Assembly (NCBI GenBank): GCA_002310995.1
Contig: DBYV01000061.1
Coordinates: 1 to 26,486 of the forward strand
DNA: 26,486 bases
Reading direction: 5' to 3'
Origin: a bacterium UBP6_UBA1177
Lineage (GTDB): Bacteria; UBP6; UBA1177
Under the pieces are notes generated by a model, which did no database searches, was not told where the DNA came from, and saw only the letters and a list, made by a program, of their open reading frames with translations. The translations under genes were made by a program, and so were the position numbers. How positions within the stretch are numbered: the first letter of the stretch is position 1; each line of letters starts with the position of its first letter. Shown piece after piece: positions 1-7,913 of the stretch.

Positions 1-959
1 GTTGATTCAAAAACTGCACCGAAAATAGTGGGAGAAATTTTCGACCAGTCAAAACCGGCACTCGCCTTGTTCACCAATATATCAACAATCTCCGCATTAA
101 ATCTGGGGATTTCGATTTCACGCTCGGCAAAAAGTCCGCCGTTTACATACGGAAATGCGGCTAAATCATCATTCAAATACGGATCACGGTCTTCAGGTTT
201 TGTGTTAAGAATAGTGAACAAAATCAATATCTTTTCACGAATTTCCTCTGGACGGAATTTTGCCAGATAACGCCCGAACATATCTTTTTCAGGGAAAATT
301 CCAGCATCCTCGGCATAAAGCAGAAAAACAAGTCTGACACAGAGAATATTCAGAGATTTGAGAGTTTCTGCACTTTCAGGATTTTTATACTGCTTCAGAA
401 TCGCATCGTAAAGCTTTCCGACAAGTTCTCCCGCTTTCAAAGAAACCTGCGTTTCCGGCGGAATTAAATCTTTCTCGGAATCGACTAAAAAACGTAAGAT
501 CTCGAAATCATTTGATAAATTTTCAAGCAAAACAGTGCCGAAATGCTTTTCCGGTTCTTCTTGTTCCATGTCGTAAATGCGGAACTCGGCAAAATTCGAC
601 ACCACAATCCAGCGGCAGCGTTCTGAGTAGCGCAGATTGTCGTTGTAGCGTTTTGCCTGCTCGTAAGGCGTGAGCAGAGAGCCGTCACTCTGGAGTTCTT
701 TTTTGTCGAGGTCGGTTTTCAGGCTTTTCTGCTCTATAGCGGCATTTGTCGCCGCAATGTAGGCATCAATATATTTAGTTCCGTTGATTTTGACCCGTTT
801 TTCAAAGTCAATGACGGTTTCCGGCTTTTCAATTCCGAAAACATTCCGCAGAAGCGATGTCCAGAAAAGTTGCGTATGCTGCTTTTCATCCCCTTTATTT
901 TTCCAGAAATCCGCGAATTCCGTTGCTGCTTTTTTGCGATTTATTGCAGTTTTTGCCAT
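1..959 (-). CDS. MmeI-like type IIG/IIL restriction-modification enzyme, N-terminal part (cut by window edge)
   Basis: The minus-strand frame starts at ATG 959-957, behind a GGAG ribosome site 7 bases upstream, and stays open for 319 codons to the window edge, so the C-terminus is missing. I recognise the N-terminal nuclease region of single-chain MmeI-type enzymes: QLFWTSLLRNVFGIEKPE near residues 30-47, then YIDAYIAATNAAIEQK with Asp65, Glu76 and Lys78 as the PD-(D/E)xK-type catalytic set, then DGSLLTPYEQAKRY (92-105) and RWIVVSNFAEFRIYDME (116-132). A helical spacer follows (LCVRLVFLLYAEDAGIF, 206-222). In this family one polypeptide also carries an N6-adenine methyltransferase and a target-recognition domain; both would lie to the left of this window. 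The enzyme would cut unmodified DNA at a fixed distance from its site and methylate one strand for self-protection. No other restriction gene is visible here. The divergent neighbour is the prepilin peptidase gene. Confidence 0.88.
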   Translation of the reverse strand, partial: MAKTAINRKKAATEFADFWKNKGDEKQHTQLFWTSLLRNVFGIEKPETVIDFEKRVKINGTKYIDAYIAATNAAIEQKSLKTDLDKKELQSDGSLLTPYEQAKRYNDNLRYSERCRWIVVSNFAEFRIYDMEQEEPEKHFGTVLLENLSNDFEILRFLVDSEKDLIPPETQVSLKAGELVGKLYDAILKQYKNPESAETLKSLNILCVRLVFLLYAEDAGIFPEKDMFGRYLAKFRPEEIREKILILFTILNTKPEDRDPYLNDDLAAFPYVNGGLFAEREIEIPRFNAEIVDILVNKASAGFDWSKISPTIFGAVFES

Positions 960-1080
960 ATTTCACTCCGCTAATCACGATTAAAGCATTTCCTCGTATC
1001 ATATAAACAAACAGAAAACAAGTTTTAGAAGAGATTTTATTTTCAAAAACAGATACTTTCGTATGTCAGACACATTTGAA

Positions 1081-1109
1081 TTGACATTTTCGCCGTTATG
1101 TCGAAAATT
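1081..1109 (+). promoter_or_regulatory. Candidate sigma-70-like promoter for the prepilin peptidase operon
   Basis: TTGACA at 1081-1086 is a perfect -35 match. The -10 at 1104-1109 (AAAATT) after 17 bases is weak. A start about 7 bases later would leave a leader of roughly 20 nt holding the GGAGG at 1127-1131. Confidence 0.35.
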
Positions 1110-1136
1110 TCCGGTCTTTTGTCTGCGGAGGTTTTT

Positions 1137-2003
1137 ATGGAAGATCTTTTCTTTATACTCAATTCAAAGCGTTTCATGCCGTTTTCGGTTGCTTTCGTCT
1201 TTATTTACGGGCTTCTTTTCGGCAGTTTTCTCAATGTCTGCATCTACCGCATCCCGTTGGGCAAAAGCATTGTATTTCCGCCGAGTTCATGCACCAAATG
1301 CGGTCATAAAATCACTTGGTATGAGAATATTCCCGTTTTCAGCTGGCTTTTTCTTCGTGGAAAATGTTCCGGCTGCGGCGAAAAAATTTCGCTGATCTAC
1401 CCTGTGATCGAACTTCTTAACGCCGTTTTATACCTTTTTGCATTCCTTAAATTCGGGCTTCATCCGCGTTTGATACTAGCTCTCTACTTCATTTCGGCGC
1501 TTGTCGTCACGGCGGCAATCGACTACAAAACGCAGTTTGTCTATTCAAAAGTTATAATTCCGCCTATTTTTATGGGGATTCTGTGGAGCTTTTTCGAGCC
1601 TTCGATAACATGGCAGGAATCGCTCATCGGAATCGGCGTAGGAGCGGGATTTCTTCTACTCGCGATTTTTCTTTTCTACATTGTTACGAAAAAAATCGGC
1701 ATGGGGCTCGGCGATGTCTACATTCTGGCTGCAATCGGCGCGTTCACAGGCCCTGTCAAGATCCCGTTTGTCCTCTTTCTGGCATCGTTCGGCGGAATAA
1801 TTTTCTATCTCGCTGCCAAAATTTTCTTCGGAAAAAAGCGTCTTGCCGGCAACATTTCGGCTGAAGACCTCAACTCAAAAGACGAAAAAGATGTCGAGCA
1901 CGCGATTTATTTCGGCCCTTTCCTTGCGGCAGGCGGACTTCTCATGTTCCTTCTTCCGACTGAAATAATGAATTCAATTTTATCTTTCTTTTTCGGAATG
2001 TAG
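1137..2003 (+). CDS. pilD: Type IV prepilin peptidase / N-methyltransferase (A24 family)
   Basis: The product (288 aa) is a polytopic inner-membrane aspartic protease that cleaves and N-methylates type IV pilins and type II secretion pseudopilins. Seen in sequence: the N-terminal FGSFLNVCIYRIP motif (about 28-40); a zinc-binding pair SCTKCGHK and GKCSGCGEK (Cys52, Cys55, Cys77, Cys80), typical of bifunctional members; and both catalytic aspartates, Asp129 in AAIDYKTQ and Asp193 in the GxGD motif GLGDVYILAAIG. At least six hydrophobic segments are apparent. I chose ATG 1137 because GGAGG lies five bases upstream; the frame extends to an ATG at 1098 without a comparable site. rlmN follows after two bases, so the two are probably one transcript. 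No pilin or secretion genes are in this window, so its substrates lie elsewhere. Confidence 0.93.
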   Translation: MEDLFFILNSKRFMPFSVAFVFIYGLLFGSFLNVCIYRIPLGKSIVFPPSSCTKCGHKITWYENIPVFSWLFLRGKCSGCGEKISLIYPVIELLNAVLYLFAFLKFGLHPRLILALYFISALVVTAAIDYKTQFVYSKVIIPPIFMGILWSFFEPSITWQESLIGIGVGAGFLLLAIFLFYIVTKKIGMGLGDVYILAAIGAFTGPVKIPFVLFLASFGGIIFYLAAKIFFGKKRLAGNISAEDLNSKDEKDVEHAIYFGPFLAAGGLLMFLLPTEIMNSILSFFFGM

Positions 2004-2005
2004 CC

Positions 2006-3025
2006 ATGCAGCTCTTTGATTTGACCCGCAAAAAACTTGAATCGACGCTCCTTGAGAACGGTTTCCCGAAATTCAAGGCGACCCAGATAATGCAGTGGAT
2101 CTACCAGAAAAGGGTCTTCTCGTTCGATGAAATGACAAATATCAGCAAATCCGACCGCGAAAAACTTGCCGGAATGTTCGAAACAACCCCTGTTTTCCCA
2201 AGTGAGATCTTCACTTCGTCCGACGGCACGCAGAAACTCGCTTTCACCCTCTACGACGGAAATGTCGTTGAAGCAGTCATAATCCCCGAAGAAACACGCT
2301 GCACTCTCTGTGTTTCGACGCAGGCGGGTTGTCCCGTAAAATGCGCTTTCTGCCGCACGGGAAGCCTCGGATTCAGGCGCAATCTCACCGTTTCGGAAAT
2401 AAATTCACAAGTTCTTTCCGCTCAGATCGAAGCCGAAAAAAATGAAAAAAGAATCACGAACTTAGTTTTCATGGGAATGGGAGAGCCGCTTCTAAACTTC
2501 GAAAACCTTCTTGATTCTATTGATATTCTGCTTGACGACTTCGGTTTCAACTTCTCGAACAGAAAGATCACCGTTTCGACTTCGGGAATCGCCGACAAAA
2601 TCGTGGAACTTGGCGAAAAGACAAAGGTGAACCTTGCCGTTTCGCTTCACGCCGTGACCGACGAAAAACGCGACAAAATCATGCCTGTAAACAAAAAATA
2701 TCCGCTGAAAGAGCTCTTGAAAGCAATAGATTCCTACCCTATTTCACGCAAAATGGTCGTTCTCGAATATGTCATGCTCAAAAATTTCAACGACTTTCCC
2801 GAAGACGCAGAAAAACTTGCCAAAATTGCGAAAAGATACGACGCGAAAGTCAACATAATACCGTTCAACACCTTTGACGGAGCCGCTTTTGAGCCTACTC
2901 CGATGAAAAAAATCATCGATTTCCAGAATATTTTAATCGCGAAAAATGTAACTGCGTTAATCAGAAAATCGCGCGGCGGCGACAAACTTGCAGCCTGCGG
3001 CCAGCTTGGAAGAGTAAAAAATTAA
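2006..3025 (+). CDS. rlmN: Dual-specificity 23S rRNA (A2503-C2) / tRNA (A37-C2) methyltransferase RlmN
   Basis: This radical-SAM enzyme (339 aa) methylates C2 of A2503 in 23S rRNA and, in many bacteria, A37 of some tRNAs, supporting translational fidelity. The radical-SAM cluster motif CPVKCAFC gives Cys109, Cys113 and Cys116. The two catalytic cysteines of the RlmN mechanism are also present: Cys102 (in CTLCVSTQAGC) and Cys331 (in the C-terminal AACGQLG). GMGEPLLNF and the SVSLHA-like NLAVSLHA segment are further family signatures. The length is normal for the family. The ATG lies two bases after the prepilin peptidase stop, and the ribosome site (GGAATG) overlaps the end of that gene, which suggests coupling. 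The housekeeping role makes the pairing with the peptidase look like gene packing rather than shared function. Confidence 0.96.
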   Translation: MQLFDLTRKKLESTLLENGFPKFKATQIMQWIYQKRVFSFDEMTNISKSDREKLAGMFETTPVFPSEIFTSSDGTQKLAFTLYDGNVVEAVIIPEETRCTLCVSTQAGCPVKCAFCRTGSLGFRRNLTVSEINSQVLSAQIEAEKNEKRITNLVFMGMGEPLLNFENLLDSIDILLDDFGFNFSNRKITVSTSGIADKIVELGEKTKVNLAVSLHAVTDEKRDKIMPVNKKYPLKELLKAIDSYPISRKMVVLEYVMLKNFNDFPEDAEKLAKIAKRYDAKVNIIPFNTFDGAAFEPTPMKKIIDFQNILIAKNVTALIRKSRGGDKLAACGQLGRVKN

Positions 3026-3089
3026 CCTTGACAACCGCCCGCTCAAAGGCTTAAATCCAGCGTTTTATGAACGTTCAATAGGTTTTGAC

Positions 3090-3974
3090 ATGGCTGAGGA
3101 AATGCTTAAAAAATCGACTTTCAAATCACCTTTCGTGGCAGAAATGAAGAAGATCCTGCGCCTGCACCACCTTCATTCGGTCTGCGAATCGGCGCACTGC
3201 CCCAATATAGGCGACTGCTTCAAGAAAAGAACGGCGACTTTCCTGATTTTAGGAAACAGCTGCACGCGCAACTGCCGCTTCTGCAACATAGTCCACAATG
3301 AAAACATTCCCCTTCCCGACCCGGATGAGCCGATGAATCTCGCGCTTGCAGTTAAAGATTTAGGTTTGCTTTATACAGTCATCACTTCGGTAACAAGAGA
3401 CGATCTGCCAGATTGCGGAGCAGCACACTTTGCCGAAACAGTCAGGAAAGTCAAGGAGTTATCACCTGACACGCTTGTCGAAGTACTTACTCCTGATTTT
3501 CTCGGAATAAAAGAAAATCTCGATATCGTCGCAGAGTCGCCGATTGACGTTTTCAACCACAATGTCGAGACGATCTGCTCGCTCTACCCGAAAGTGCGTC
3601 CGCAGGCTGATTACAAGCGCTCTCTTGACGTTCTCTGCTATATGAAGCGCAAAGGTTTGATCACAAAATCGGGAATAATGCTCGGTGTCGGCGAAACAGT
3701 TGATGAAGTTCACGCTCTGATGCGCGATCTGCGTGATGTCGGCTGCGATATTATGACAATCGGACAGTATTTCCGTCCGTCGCTTCAGCACATCCCGGTC
3801 GAAAAGGACTACACCCAGGCTGAATTTGACGCTCTTCGCGACTACGGTCTTGAAATCGGCTTCAAGGAAGTTTATTCAGGCAGGTTTGTCAGAAGCTCAT
3901 TCAATGCGAAGGAAATCCATCAAAGCATGATAGATAACGTCACGGCGTCACGACATAACGACGTTACGAATTAA
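3090..3974 (+). CDS. lipA: Lipoyl synthase
   Basis: LipA (294 aa) inserts two sulfurs into protein-bound octanoyl groups to make the lipoyl cofactor of 2-oxoacid dehydrogenases and the glycine cleavage H protein. Both iron-sulfur motifs are present: the auxiliary cluster C-x4-C-x5-C at Cys32, Cys37 and Cys43 (VCESAHCPNIGDC) and the radical-SAM motif CTRNCRFC at Cys58, Cys62 and Cys65. The C-terminal RSSF (268-271) matches the conserved RSSY whose serine ligates the auxiliary cluster. ATG 3090 is the only canonical start. The frame is open back to about 3018 without ATG, GTG or TTG, and the ribosome site is weak. The last dozen or so residues (NVTASRHNDVTN) are encoded by an 8-bp tandem repeat and look added on to the normal end of the protein. 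The gene overlaps the convergent acetyltransferase by 11 bp. Confidence 0.95.
   Translation: MAEEMLKKSTFKSPFVAEMKKILRLHHLHSVCESAHCPNIGDCFKKRTATFLILGNSCTRNCRFCNIVHNENIPLPDPDEPMNLALAVKDLGLLYTVITSVTRDDLPDCGAAHFAETVRKVKELSPDTLVEVLTPDFLGIKENLDIVAESPIDVFNHNVETICSLYPKVRPQADYKRSLDVLCYMKRKGLITKSGIMLGVGETVDEVHALMRDLRDVGCDIMTIGQYFRPSLQHIPVEKDYTQAEFDALRDYGLEIGFKEVYSGRFVRSSFNAKEIHQSMIDNVTASRHNDVTN
3938..3969. repeat. Four tandem 8-bp units at the 3' end of lipA
   Basis: Four consecutive octamers fit CG-T-N-A-C-G-N (for example CGTCACGG, then CGTTACGA at the end), with one degenerate unit (CATAACGA). The core CGTNACG is itself palindromic. Because 8 is not a multiple of 3, the array reads through shifting codons and gives the non-repetitive tail of LipA. 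It ends just before the lipA stop and overlaps the last codons of the convergent acetyltransferase gene. Similar arrays lie at 5813-5844 and 13080-13111. Confidence 0.7.
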
Positions 3975-4509
3975 TGTCTTTTTTCAGAAGACTCCAGACA
4001 TTGGCGTTTCTGAAAACGCCATCCCGCACCAATTCACTGTCGCGCTCGATCCCTTCAAGTGTAAAACCGAGTCTTTGCGGAATTTTGTTGCTTTTCACAT
4101 TTTCCGGAGCGCACTTTATCTGGATTCTGTTGAGATCAAGCTCGGAAAAGCCGAATTTTATCAAGGCACGCACCGATTCAGTCATTATGCCGCGATGCTG
4201 AAATTCTTCTTTCAGCCAGTATCCTATCTCGCTTTTCATGTTGAGTCTGTCTGTACCTTTGAATCCGGCAAGTCCCGCAAAATCATCGCCGCAGAAAACC
4301 GCGAACTGCCATTCCTTGCACTCTTCCGGCATTGTGACGACCGAATTGACGTAATCGAGAGAATCCTTCACGCTTTTCGTAAATTCGACAAACGGAAGCC
4401 ATTCTCCCAAGTATTCACGCTGCGAATCAATCGCCTTAAAAATATGTTCAGCATCATCGAGCTCGAGTTCTTTGAGAAAAATATTACCTTTGACAGTAAT
4501 GATTTTCAA
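3964..4509 (-). CDS. GNAT-family N-acetyltransferase, RimL/RimJ-like
   Basis: This GNAT protein (181 aa) resembles acetyltransferases that modify ribosomal-protein N-termini or small amines; the true substrate cannot be told. The acetyl-CoA binding region is seen as IGYWLKEEFQHRGIMTESVRAL (about 95-116), with the R/Q-x-x-G-x-G/A-type loop QHRGIM. It is followed by the typical ELDLNRIQIKCAPENVKSNKIPQRLGF (129-155) and a final LVRDGVFRNANVWSLL (about 161-176), as in RimL relatives. The start is TTG 4509, three bases after the upstream lipoprotein stop, with AAGGTG inside the end of that gene as its ribosome site, so translation is probably coupled. I see no alternative ATG near the N-terminus. 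Its 3' end overlaps lipA on the opposite strand. Confidence 0.85.
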   Translation of the reverse strand: MKIITVKGNIFLKELELDDAEHIFKAIDSQREYLGEWLPFVEFTKSVKDSLDYVNSVVTMPEECKEWQFAVFCGDDFAGLAGFKGTDRLNMKSEIGYWLKEEFQHRGIMTESVRALIKFGFSELDLNRIQIKCAPENVKSNKIPQRLGFTLEGIERDSELVRDGVFRNANVWSLLKKDINS

Positions 4510-4512
4510 TGA

Positions 4513-5730
4513 TTATTCACCTTCGGAATCAGCTGTATCTGCTGTATCAGTTGTATCTGCTGTATCGGTTGTATCTGCTGTATCTGCTGTATCGGTTGTA
4601 TCTGCTGTATCGGTTGTATCAGGATCAGGTTCAGGAGTCGGATTATTCGATCCTGCCGGCATAACATTTGCCATAATAAGCTGTTCCGATGAAACTCTGC
4701 CTACAGAAATACCGTCGCCGGTAATGGGTGATTCTGCATGACGGTCAAAAATTACCATGTTCATCATTGCGAGCATCTGATCCATCATTCCGTCTCCGCC
4801 GCCGCCGAAAACAAGCTGCGAAGCAAACTCTTCAGGAACCGTAAATTCGCCGTCATCAATGACTTTGCATGTTACGGAAACCGTATTGGCAAGCGACTGA
4901 GCTGCCGTGATCGTGATGTCGATGTAACCCTGTCCGCCGTTGCCTTCCCAGACGAATTTAAGCGGTTTGGAGTTGTCAATCGCAATTGCGGAGCCGAACA
5001 TACCGCCTTCCGTTGCAGCCGGTTCAATAAGCTGAAGAGCCGGCGGCATCGTGAATTTTGCAGAAAGTGATTTGAGATCATCCGGAATAAGAGAGTCTGC
5101 CGAGATCTCATATTCCGTATTGTAAGCTATAATAGAGCGGTCAATGCTGCCGTCGCCGGTTCCGTTAAGTTTGTAAACCTGATCTCCCGGCTCGTAAGCG
5201 AAAGTGTAAGGACCGCCGTTGAAACCTGCAATCTGAACAGGACCGACATCAAGCGATGCTCTGTTCGGAGTTTCGCAGTGTTCGCTGTTTTCTATAACCT
5301 GACCGTTACTGTCAGTCTCAGGAACGCATTCCTGTTCCGGAGCGCAGTCTGCTTTGCTTGTGCAGCTCGGAACACGCGGCGAAGATTCGCCCATGACGCA
5401 GGTATCGAGCGTTACATCCACAACTTCGCCTTCTTCAAGATCTTCACGAGCAGTCTTCATGAAGTATCCGATAGCCATAGACTGACCCTGCCCCATCATC
5501 TCAATGTCAATGATGTTGAATTCAACAGTGTAGCCCGGATGTTCTGGATCGAACTCCTCCTTTTCCGTAGGTTCAGGAACTTCAGCATCAGGAGTCTCTT
5601 CAGCATCTGCATCAGCAGTTTCTGCAGGCTCATTATCTGGTTCTTCAACTTTTGACGGCGATTTGCTGTCACCGCAGCTCGAAAGCATAAAAATGCAGGC
5701 CAAAATTAAAACCAACCAAGTTTTTTTCAT
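4513..5730 (-). CDS. Secreted lipoprotein with acidic N-terminal linker and Thr-Asp repeat tail
   Basis: Function unknown (405 aa). The N-terminus is a lipoprotein signal peptide with lipobox LSSC (Cys19). An acidic, Pro/Glu/Ala-rich linker follows (about 25-62), then a globular part beginning GYTVEFNIIDIEMMGQGQ. A Cys-bearing insert, CTSKADCAPEQECVPE, resembles the short Cys motifs common in myxobacterial surface proteins. The region ends with a Gly/Met-rich stretch (GGGGDGMMDQMLAMMNMVIF). The last ~35 residues are a low-complexity Thr-Asp-Ala tail encoded by a 9-bp DNA repeat, an unusual position because stalks normally sit next to the lipidated cysteine. AGGAGG precedes the ATG. It heads a unit with the acetyltransferase. 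It is probably attached to the outer membrane, but no enzymatic motif is visible. Confidence 0.8.
   Translation of the reverse strand: MKKTWLVLILACIFMLSSCGDSKSPSKVEEPDNEPAETADADAEETPDAEVPEPTEKEEFDPEHPGYTVEFNIIDIEMMGQGQSMAIGYFMKTAREDLEEGEVVDVTLDTCVMGESSPRVPSCTSKADCAPEQECVPETDSNGQVIENSEHCETPNRASLDVGPVQIAGFNGGPYTFAYEPGDQVYKLNGTGDGSIDRSIIAYNTEYEISADSLIPDDLKSLSAKFTMPPALQLIEPAATEGGMFGSAIAIDNSKPLKFVWEGNGGQGYIDITITAAQSLANTVSVTCKVIDDGEFTVPEEFASQLVFGGGGDGMMDQMLAMMNMVIFDRHAESPITGDGISVGRVSSEQLIMANVMPAGSNNPTPEPDPDTTDTADTTDTADTADTTDTADTTDTADTADSEGE
4531..4620 (-). repeat. 9-bp coding tandem repeat (10 units)
   Basis: About ten near-identical 9-bp units (plus strand gctgtatct, gctgtatcg or gttgtatct) encode Asp-Thr-Ala or Asp-Thr-Thr triplets at the C-terminus of the lipoprotein. 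The period keeps the frame, so slippage would change length without breaking the gene. Confidence 0.9.
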
Positions 5731-5762
5731 TTTTTCCTCCTAAAAAAAGGTCAACACGCGGA

Positions 5763-5790
5763 AGTTTAAATAAAATCGGAAATAAAACAA
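5763..5790 (-). promoter_or_regulatory. Promoter of the repeat-tailed lipoprotein gene
   Basis: On the minus strand TTGTTT (5790-5785), a 16-base spacer, then TAAACT (5768-5763). A start near 5756 leaves a short leader carrying AGGAGG. The same TAAACT at 16 bases is seen upstream of the M29 peptidase. Confidence 0.5.
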
Positions 5791-5812
5791 GTTTTACCGG
5801 CGCCACTTTCAT

Positions 5813-5844
5813 CGTAACGCCGAAACGACGTGACGACGTAACGT
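5813..5844. repeat. Four tandem 8-bp units downstream of queC
   Basis: Four consecutive octamers of form CG-W-N-A-C-G-N (for example CGTAACGC and CGTGACGA) lie 21 bases beyond the queC stop. A GC-rich run follows (AAAAATGCGCGCGGCGGCA, 5846-5864), close to one beyond the M29 peptidase stop at 13119-13136. It is related to the arrays at 3938-3969 and 13080-13111. Confidence 0.7.
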
Positions 5845-5864
5845 CAAAAATGCGCGCGGCGGCA

Positions 5865-6542
5865 TTAACGATATTTCAACGGATCTTCAAATCCTGCCTG
5901 TCTGAAACCTTCAAGACGAAGGCGGCAACTGTCGCAGACTCCGCATGAAATCCCGTCAGAAGTCGGGTTATAGCAGCTGTGCGTCAGTGAATAATCGACT
6001 CCTAGCGACATTCCAAGCTCGATTATCTCCTTTTTTGACATATTGAGAATCGGGGCAACAACCTCAATTCCGCTTTCGACTCCCTGCTTCGTGCCGACAG
6101 CAATCGTTTTGTTGAAAGCTTCAACAAACTCCGGGCGGCAGTCGGGATAGCCGGAATAATCGACCGAATTAACACCAATAAAAATCTTCTCTGCCCCTAA
6201 AGTCTCAGCTAAACCGGATGCAATCGAGAGAAAAATTATGTTTCGTGAGGGCACATAAGTCGAAGGAATCCTGTTTTCTTCGAATTCCGGAACTTCCAGA
6301 TTTTTGTTGATCAGCGAGCAATTGACGAACGGCGTCAAATCAATCGAAAATATTGTCTGACGCTGCATAAGTCCATATTTTTCAAGCGTTCTTTCAGACT
6401 GTTTTATTTCGATCGCATGTCTCTGACCGTAAGAAAAAGTGAGCGGATAAACGTCATAACCCTGTTTCATAGCATAAACCAGCACGGTCGTCGAATCGAG
6501 ACCGCCACTGAAAAGAACAACCGCTTTTTTTGAATTATTCAT
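5865..6542 (-). CDS. queC: 7-cyano-7-deazaguanine (preQ0) synthase
   Basis: QueC (225 aa) converts 7-carboxy-7-deazaguanine to preQ0 using ATP and ammonia, in the route to queuosine in tRNA or to deazapurine DNA modifications. The PP-loop ATP-binding motif FSGGLDSTT is at residues 11-19. The family stretch SYGQRH is at 37-42 and VPSRNIIFLSIA at 98-109. The zinc site is Cys190, Cys200, Cys203 and Cys206 (SCGVCDSCRLR). The length is normal. The ATG overlaps the last 8 bases of the TonB-family gene upstream, so the two are translationally linked. No other queuosine genes (queD, queE, queF, tgt) are in the window. Confidence 0.96.
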   Translation of the reverse strand: MNNSKKAVVLFSGGLDSTTVLVYAMKQGYDVYPLTFSYGQRHAIEIKQSERTLEKYGLMQRQTIFSIDLTPFVNCSLINKNLEVPEFEENRIPSTYVPSRNIIFLSIASGLAETLGAEKIFIGVNSVDYSGYPDCRPEFVEAFNKTIAVGTKQGVESGIEVVAPILNMSKKEIIELGMSLGVDYSLTHSCYNPTSDGISCGVCDSCRLRLEGFRQAGFEDPLKYR

Positions 6543-7614
6543 GTGTCGTCACCATAAATCCGAATCTTATTTCAAGTTGTTTGTTTTCGTTGAGAAGGAC
6601 TTCAGGCGGCGGAGCGAAAGGTGCCGCCATTTTAAACGCGTTTATCGCCTCTCTGTCGAGAAAATCAACTCCGCAGCTCGTGATCACTTTCGCTTTGACA
6701 AGTTTTCCCTTTGCCGAAATAAACACCTGAAGTTTCGTGAATCTGTCTTTTCTGCCGTACATTCTGCCAGTCGGGTCGTTCACTATTATCGCCGTTCCCG
6801 GACTCCAGTTTCGTGAGATCGCCTGTTTGATTTTGTTGAAGTATGCCGCATAAGCGAATTTCTGCGTATTGAGATAAGTTTCATTACCCTTTTTGACATC
6901 TTCCAGAAAGTCGTTCGATGGGCTCATGAGGACTGCGTCAGAACCGTTAAGATACGGCAGAAGTTTCTTTGGAATCCATCTCCCGCCAACATTCACGCGC
7001 CCTTCCTCGTCTTTGTCGTCTTTAGCATCAATTTTTCCTGCGATTTCCTTTTCTTTGCCGGCCGCGTAATCTCCGTCATTTCCTTCAAAACCTTTGAGTT
7101 CGCCCTTTTTGATTTTCTGTTCTTTTGCCGGCTCGTTCTTTTCGTTGTTATTGGCCTGAAGAGGCACCGCAACCGATTCTTCCGACTCAGAATTTACGTT
7201 TTCAGCCTTTTTCGCAAGCTGTTTTTTCAGAGCTTCGCCGCGGACGTTTATATTGTCGTCGTGCTCGGTTGCAACAGTTTCCTTTTCGACAGAGCTGTCG
7301 AATTCAGAAAGAAAACGGCTTTTGGAAGGCTTTTTCTCGATTTTAGGCTTTGCAATATCGACAACCTGCCCTTTCGGCTTGGAATCTTCCTTTTTCTTTT
7401 CGGGTTTAGGAGGCAGAACAGGAGTTGAAGGCAACTTCGCACCGGAATCGTCGAGATATTTTATCGAAACAAGACTCTCCTCATCGCTTTTATCTGTTGA
7501 AAGGTCTATTTTTACTAAAAAAATGAGACCATGGAGAAGTACCGAAAGCAGAATAAAAAGAATCAGTCTTCTGCCTTTTCGAGCTCCATTTCTTCCGAAA
7601 TTTCCGTCAGCCAT
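6535..7614 (-). CDS. TonB-family protein (N-terminal anchor, long charged linker, C-terminal TonB-like domain)
   Basis: The 359-aa product has a basic N-terminus, a single membrane segment (RLILFILLSVLLHGLIFLV, about 16-34), and a long Lys/Glu/Pro-rich periplasm-spanning linker (PPKPEKKKEDSKPKG near 67-82). The C-terminal ~105 residues have the TonB pattern: YFNKIKQAISRNWSPG, then LQVFISAKGKLVKAKVITSCGVDFLDREAINAFKMAAPFAPPPE, then a final strand with FGFMV. TonB-type proteins transmit proton-motive energy from ExbB/ExbD to outer-membrane transporters, but myxobacterial relatives also act in other envelope machines. No exbB or exbD is nearby, so the partner is unknown. The start overlaps the upstream 112-residue ORF by 52 bp. 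The AAGGA directly before the ATG is tight, so the exact start is moderately certain. Confidence 0.85.
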   Translation of the reverse strand: MADGNFGRNGARKGRRLILFILLSVLLHGLIFLVKIDLSTDKSDEESLVSIKYLDDSGAKLPSTPVLPPKPEKKKEDSKPKGQVVDIAKPKIEKKPSKSRFLSEFDSSVEKETVATEHDDNINVRGEALKKQLAKKAENVNSESEESVAVPLQANNNEKNEPAKEQKIKKGELKGFEGNDGDYAAGKEKEIAGKIDAKDDKDEEGRVNVGGRWIPKKLLPYLNGSDAVLMSPSNDFLEDVKKGNETYLNTQKFAYAAYFNKIKQAISRNWSPGTAIIVNDPTGRMYGRKDRFTKLQVFISAKGKLVKAKVITSCGVDFLDREAINAFKMAAPFAPPPEVLLNENKQLEIRFGFMVTTHE

Positions 7615-7901
7615 TCCTTCATCTCAGAGTTAATAAAAGTCTCGTCCAAGCCGTTTTCAATGCAGAAAACAGCGAACTCCTCGAAAATGTTCCCGAATTC
7701 AGCCTGCGCCTCGTCAAAAACCTTGGCGATGTATTCAACTTTTCCTGCCGTAAAACCGTGAGTATCACGGAACTGCACTGTTGCAAAGCGGAAAATGAGC
7801 TCCCTGACGAGCAGTTTTCCGTTGAGAGCAGCCTCACTTTCCAAAAATTCGCGGAACCGATCTTTAAAAAGTTTTATTTCGGGAAGAAGTTTTTGATTCA
7901 T
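7563..7901 (-). CDS. Hypothetical 112-residue helical protein
   Basis: I do not recognise this protein. It has no signal peptide or membrane segment, is acidic and looks mostly helical (for example LFKDRFREFLESEAALNGKL), with an acidic tail ending MELEKAED. It starts 12 bases after the stop of the upstream lipoprotein and overlaps the TonB-family gene by 52 bp, which supports it being a real, co-transcribed gene. Its ribosome site is poor, so translation may depend on coupling to the upstream gene. It may be a cytoplasmic accessory of the TonB-family protein, but this rests on position only. Confidence 0.65.
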   Translation of the reverse strand: MNQKLLPEIKLFKDRFREFLESEAALNGKLLVRELIFRFATVQFRDTHGFTAGKVEYIAKVFDEAQAEFGNIFEEFAVFCIENGLDETFINSEMKEWLTEISEEMELEKAED

Positions 7902-7913
7902 AAGAAAATTTGG

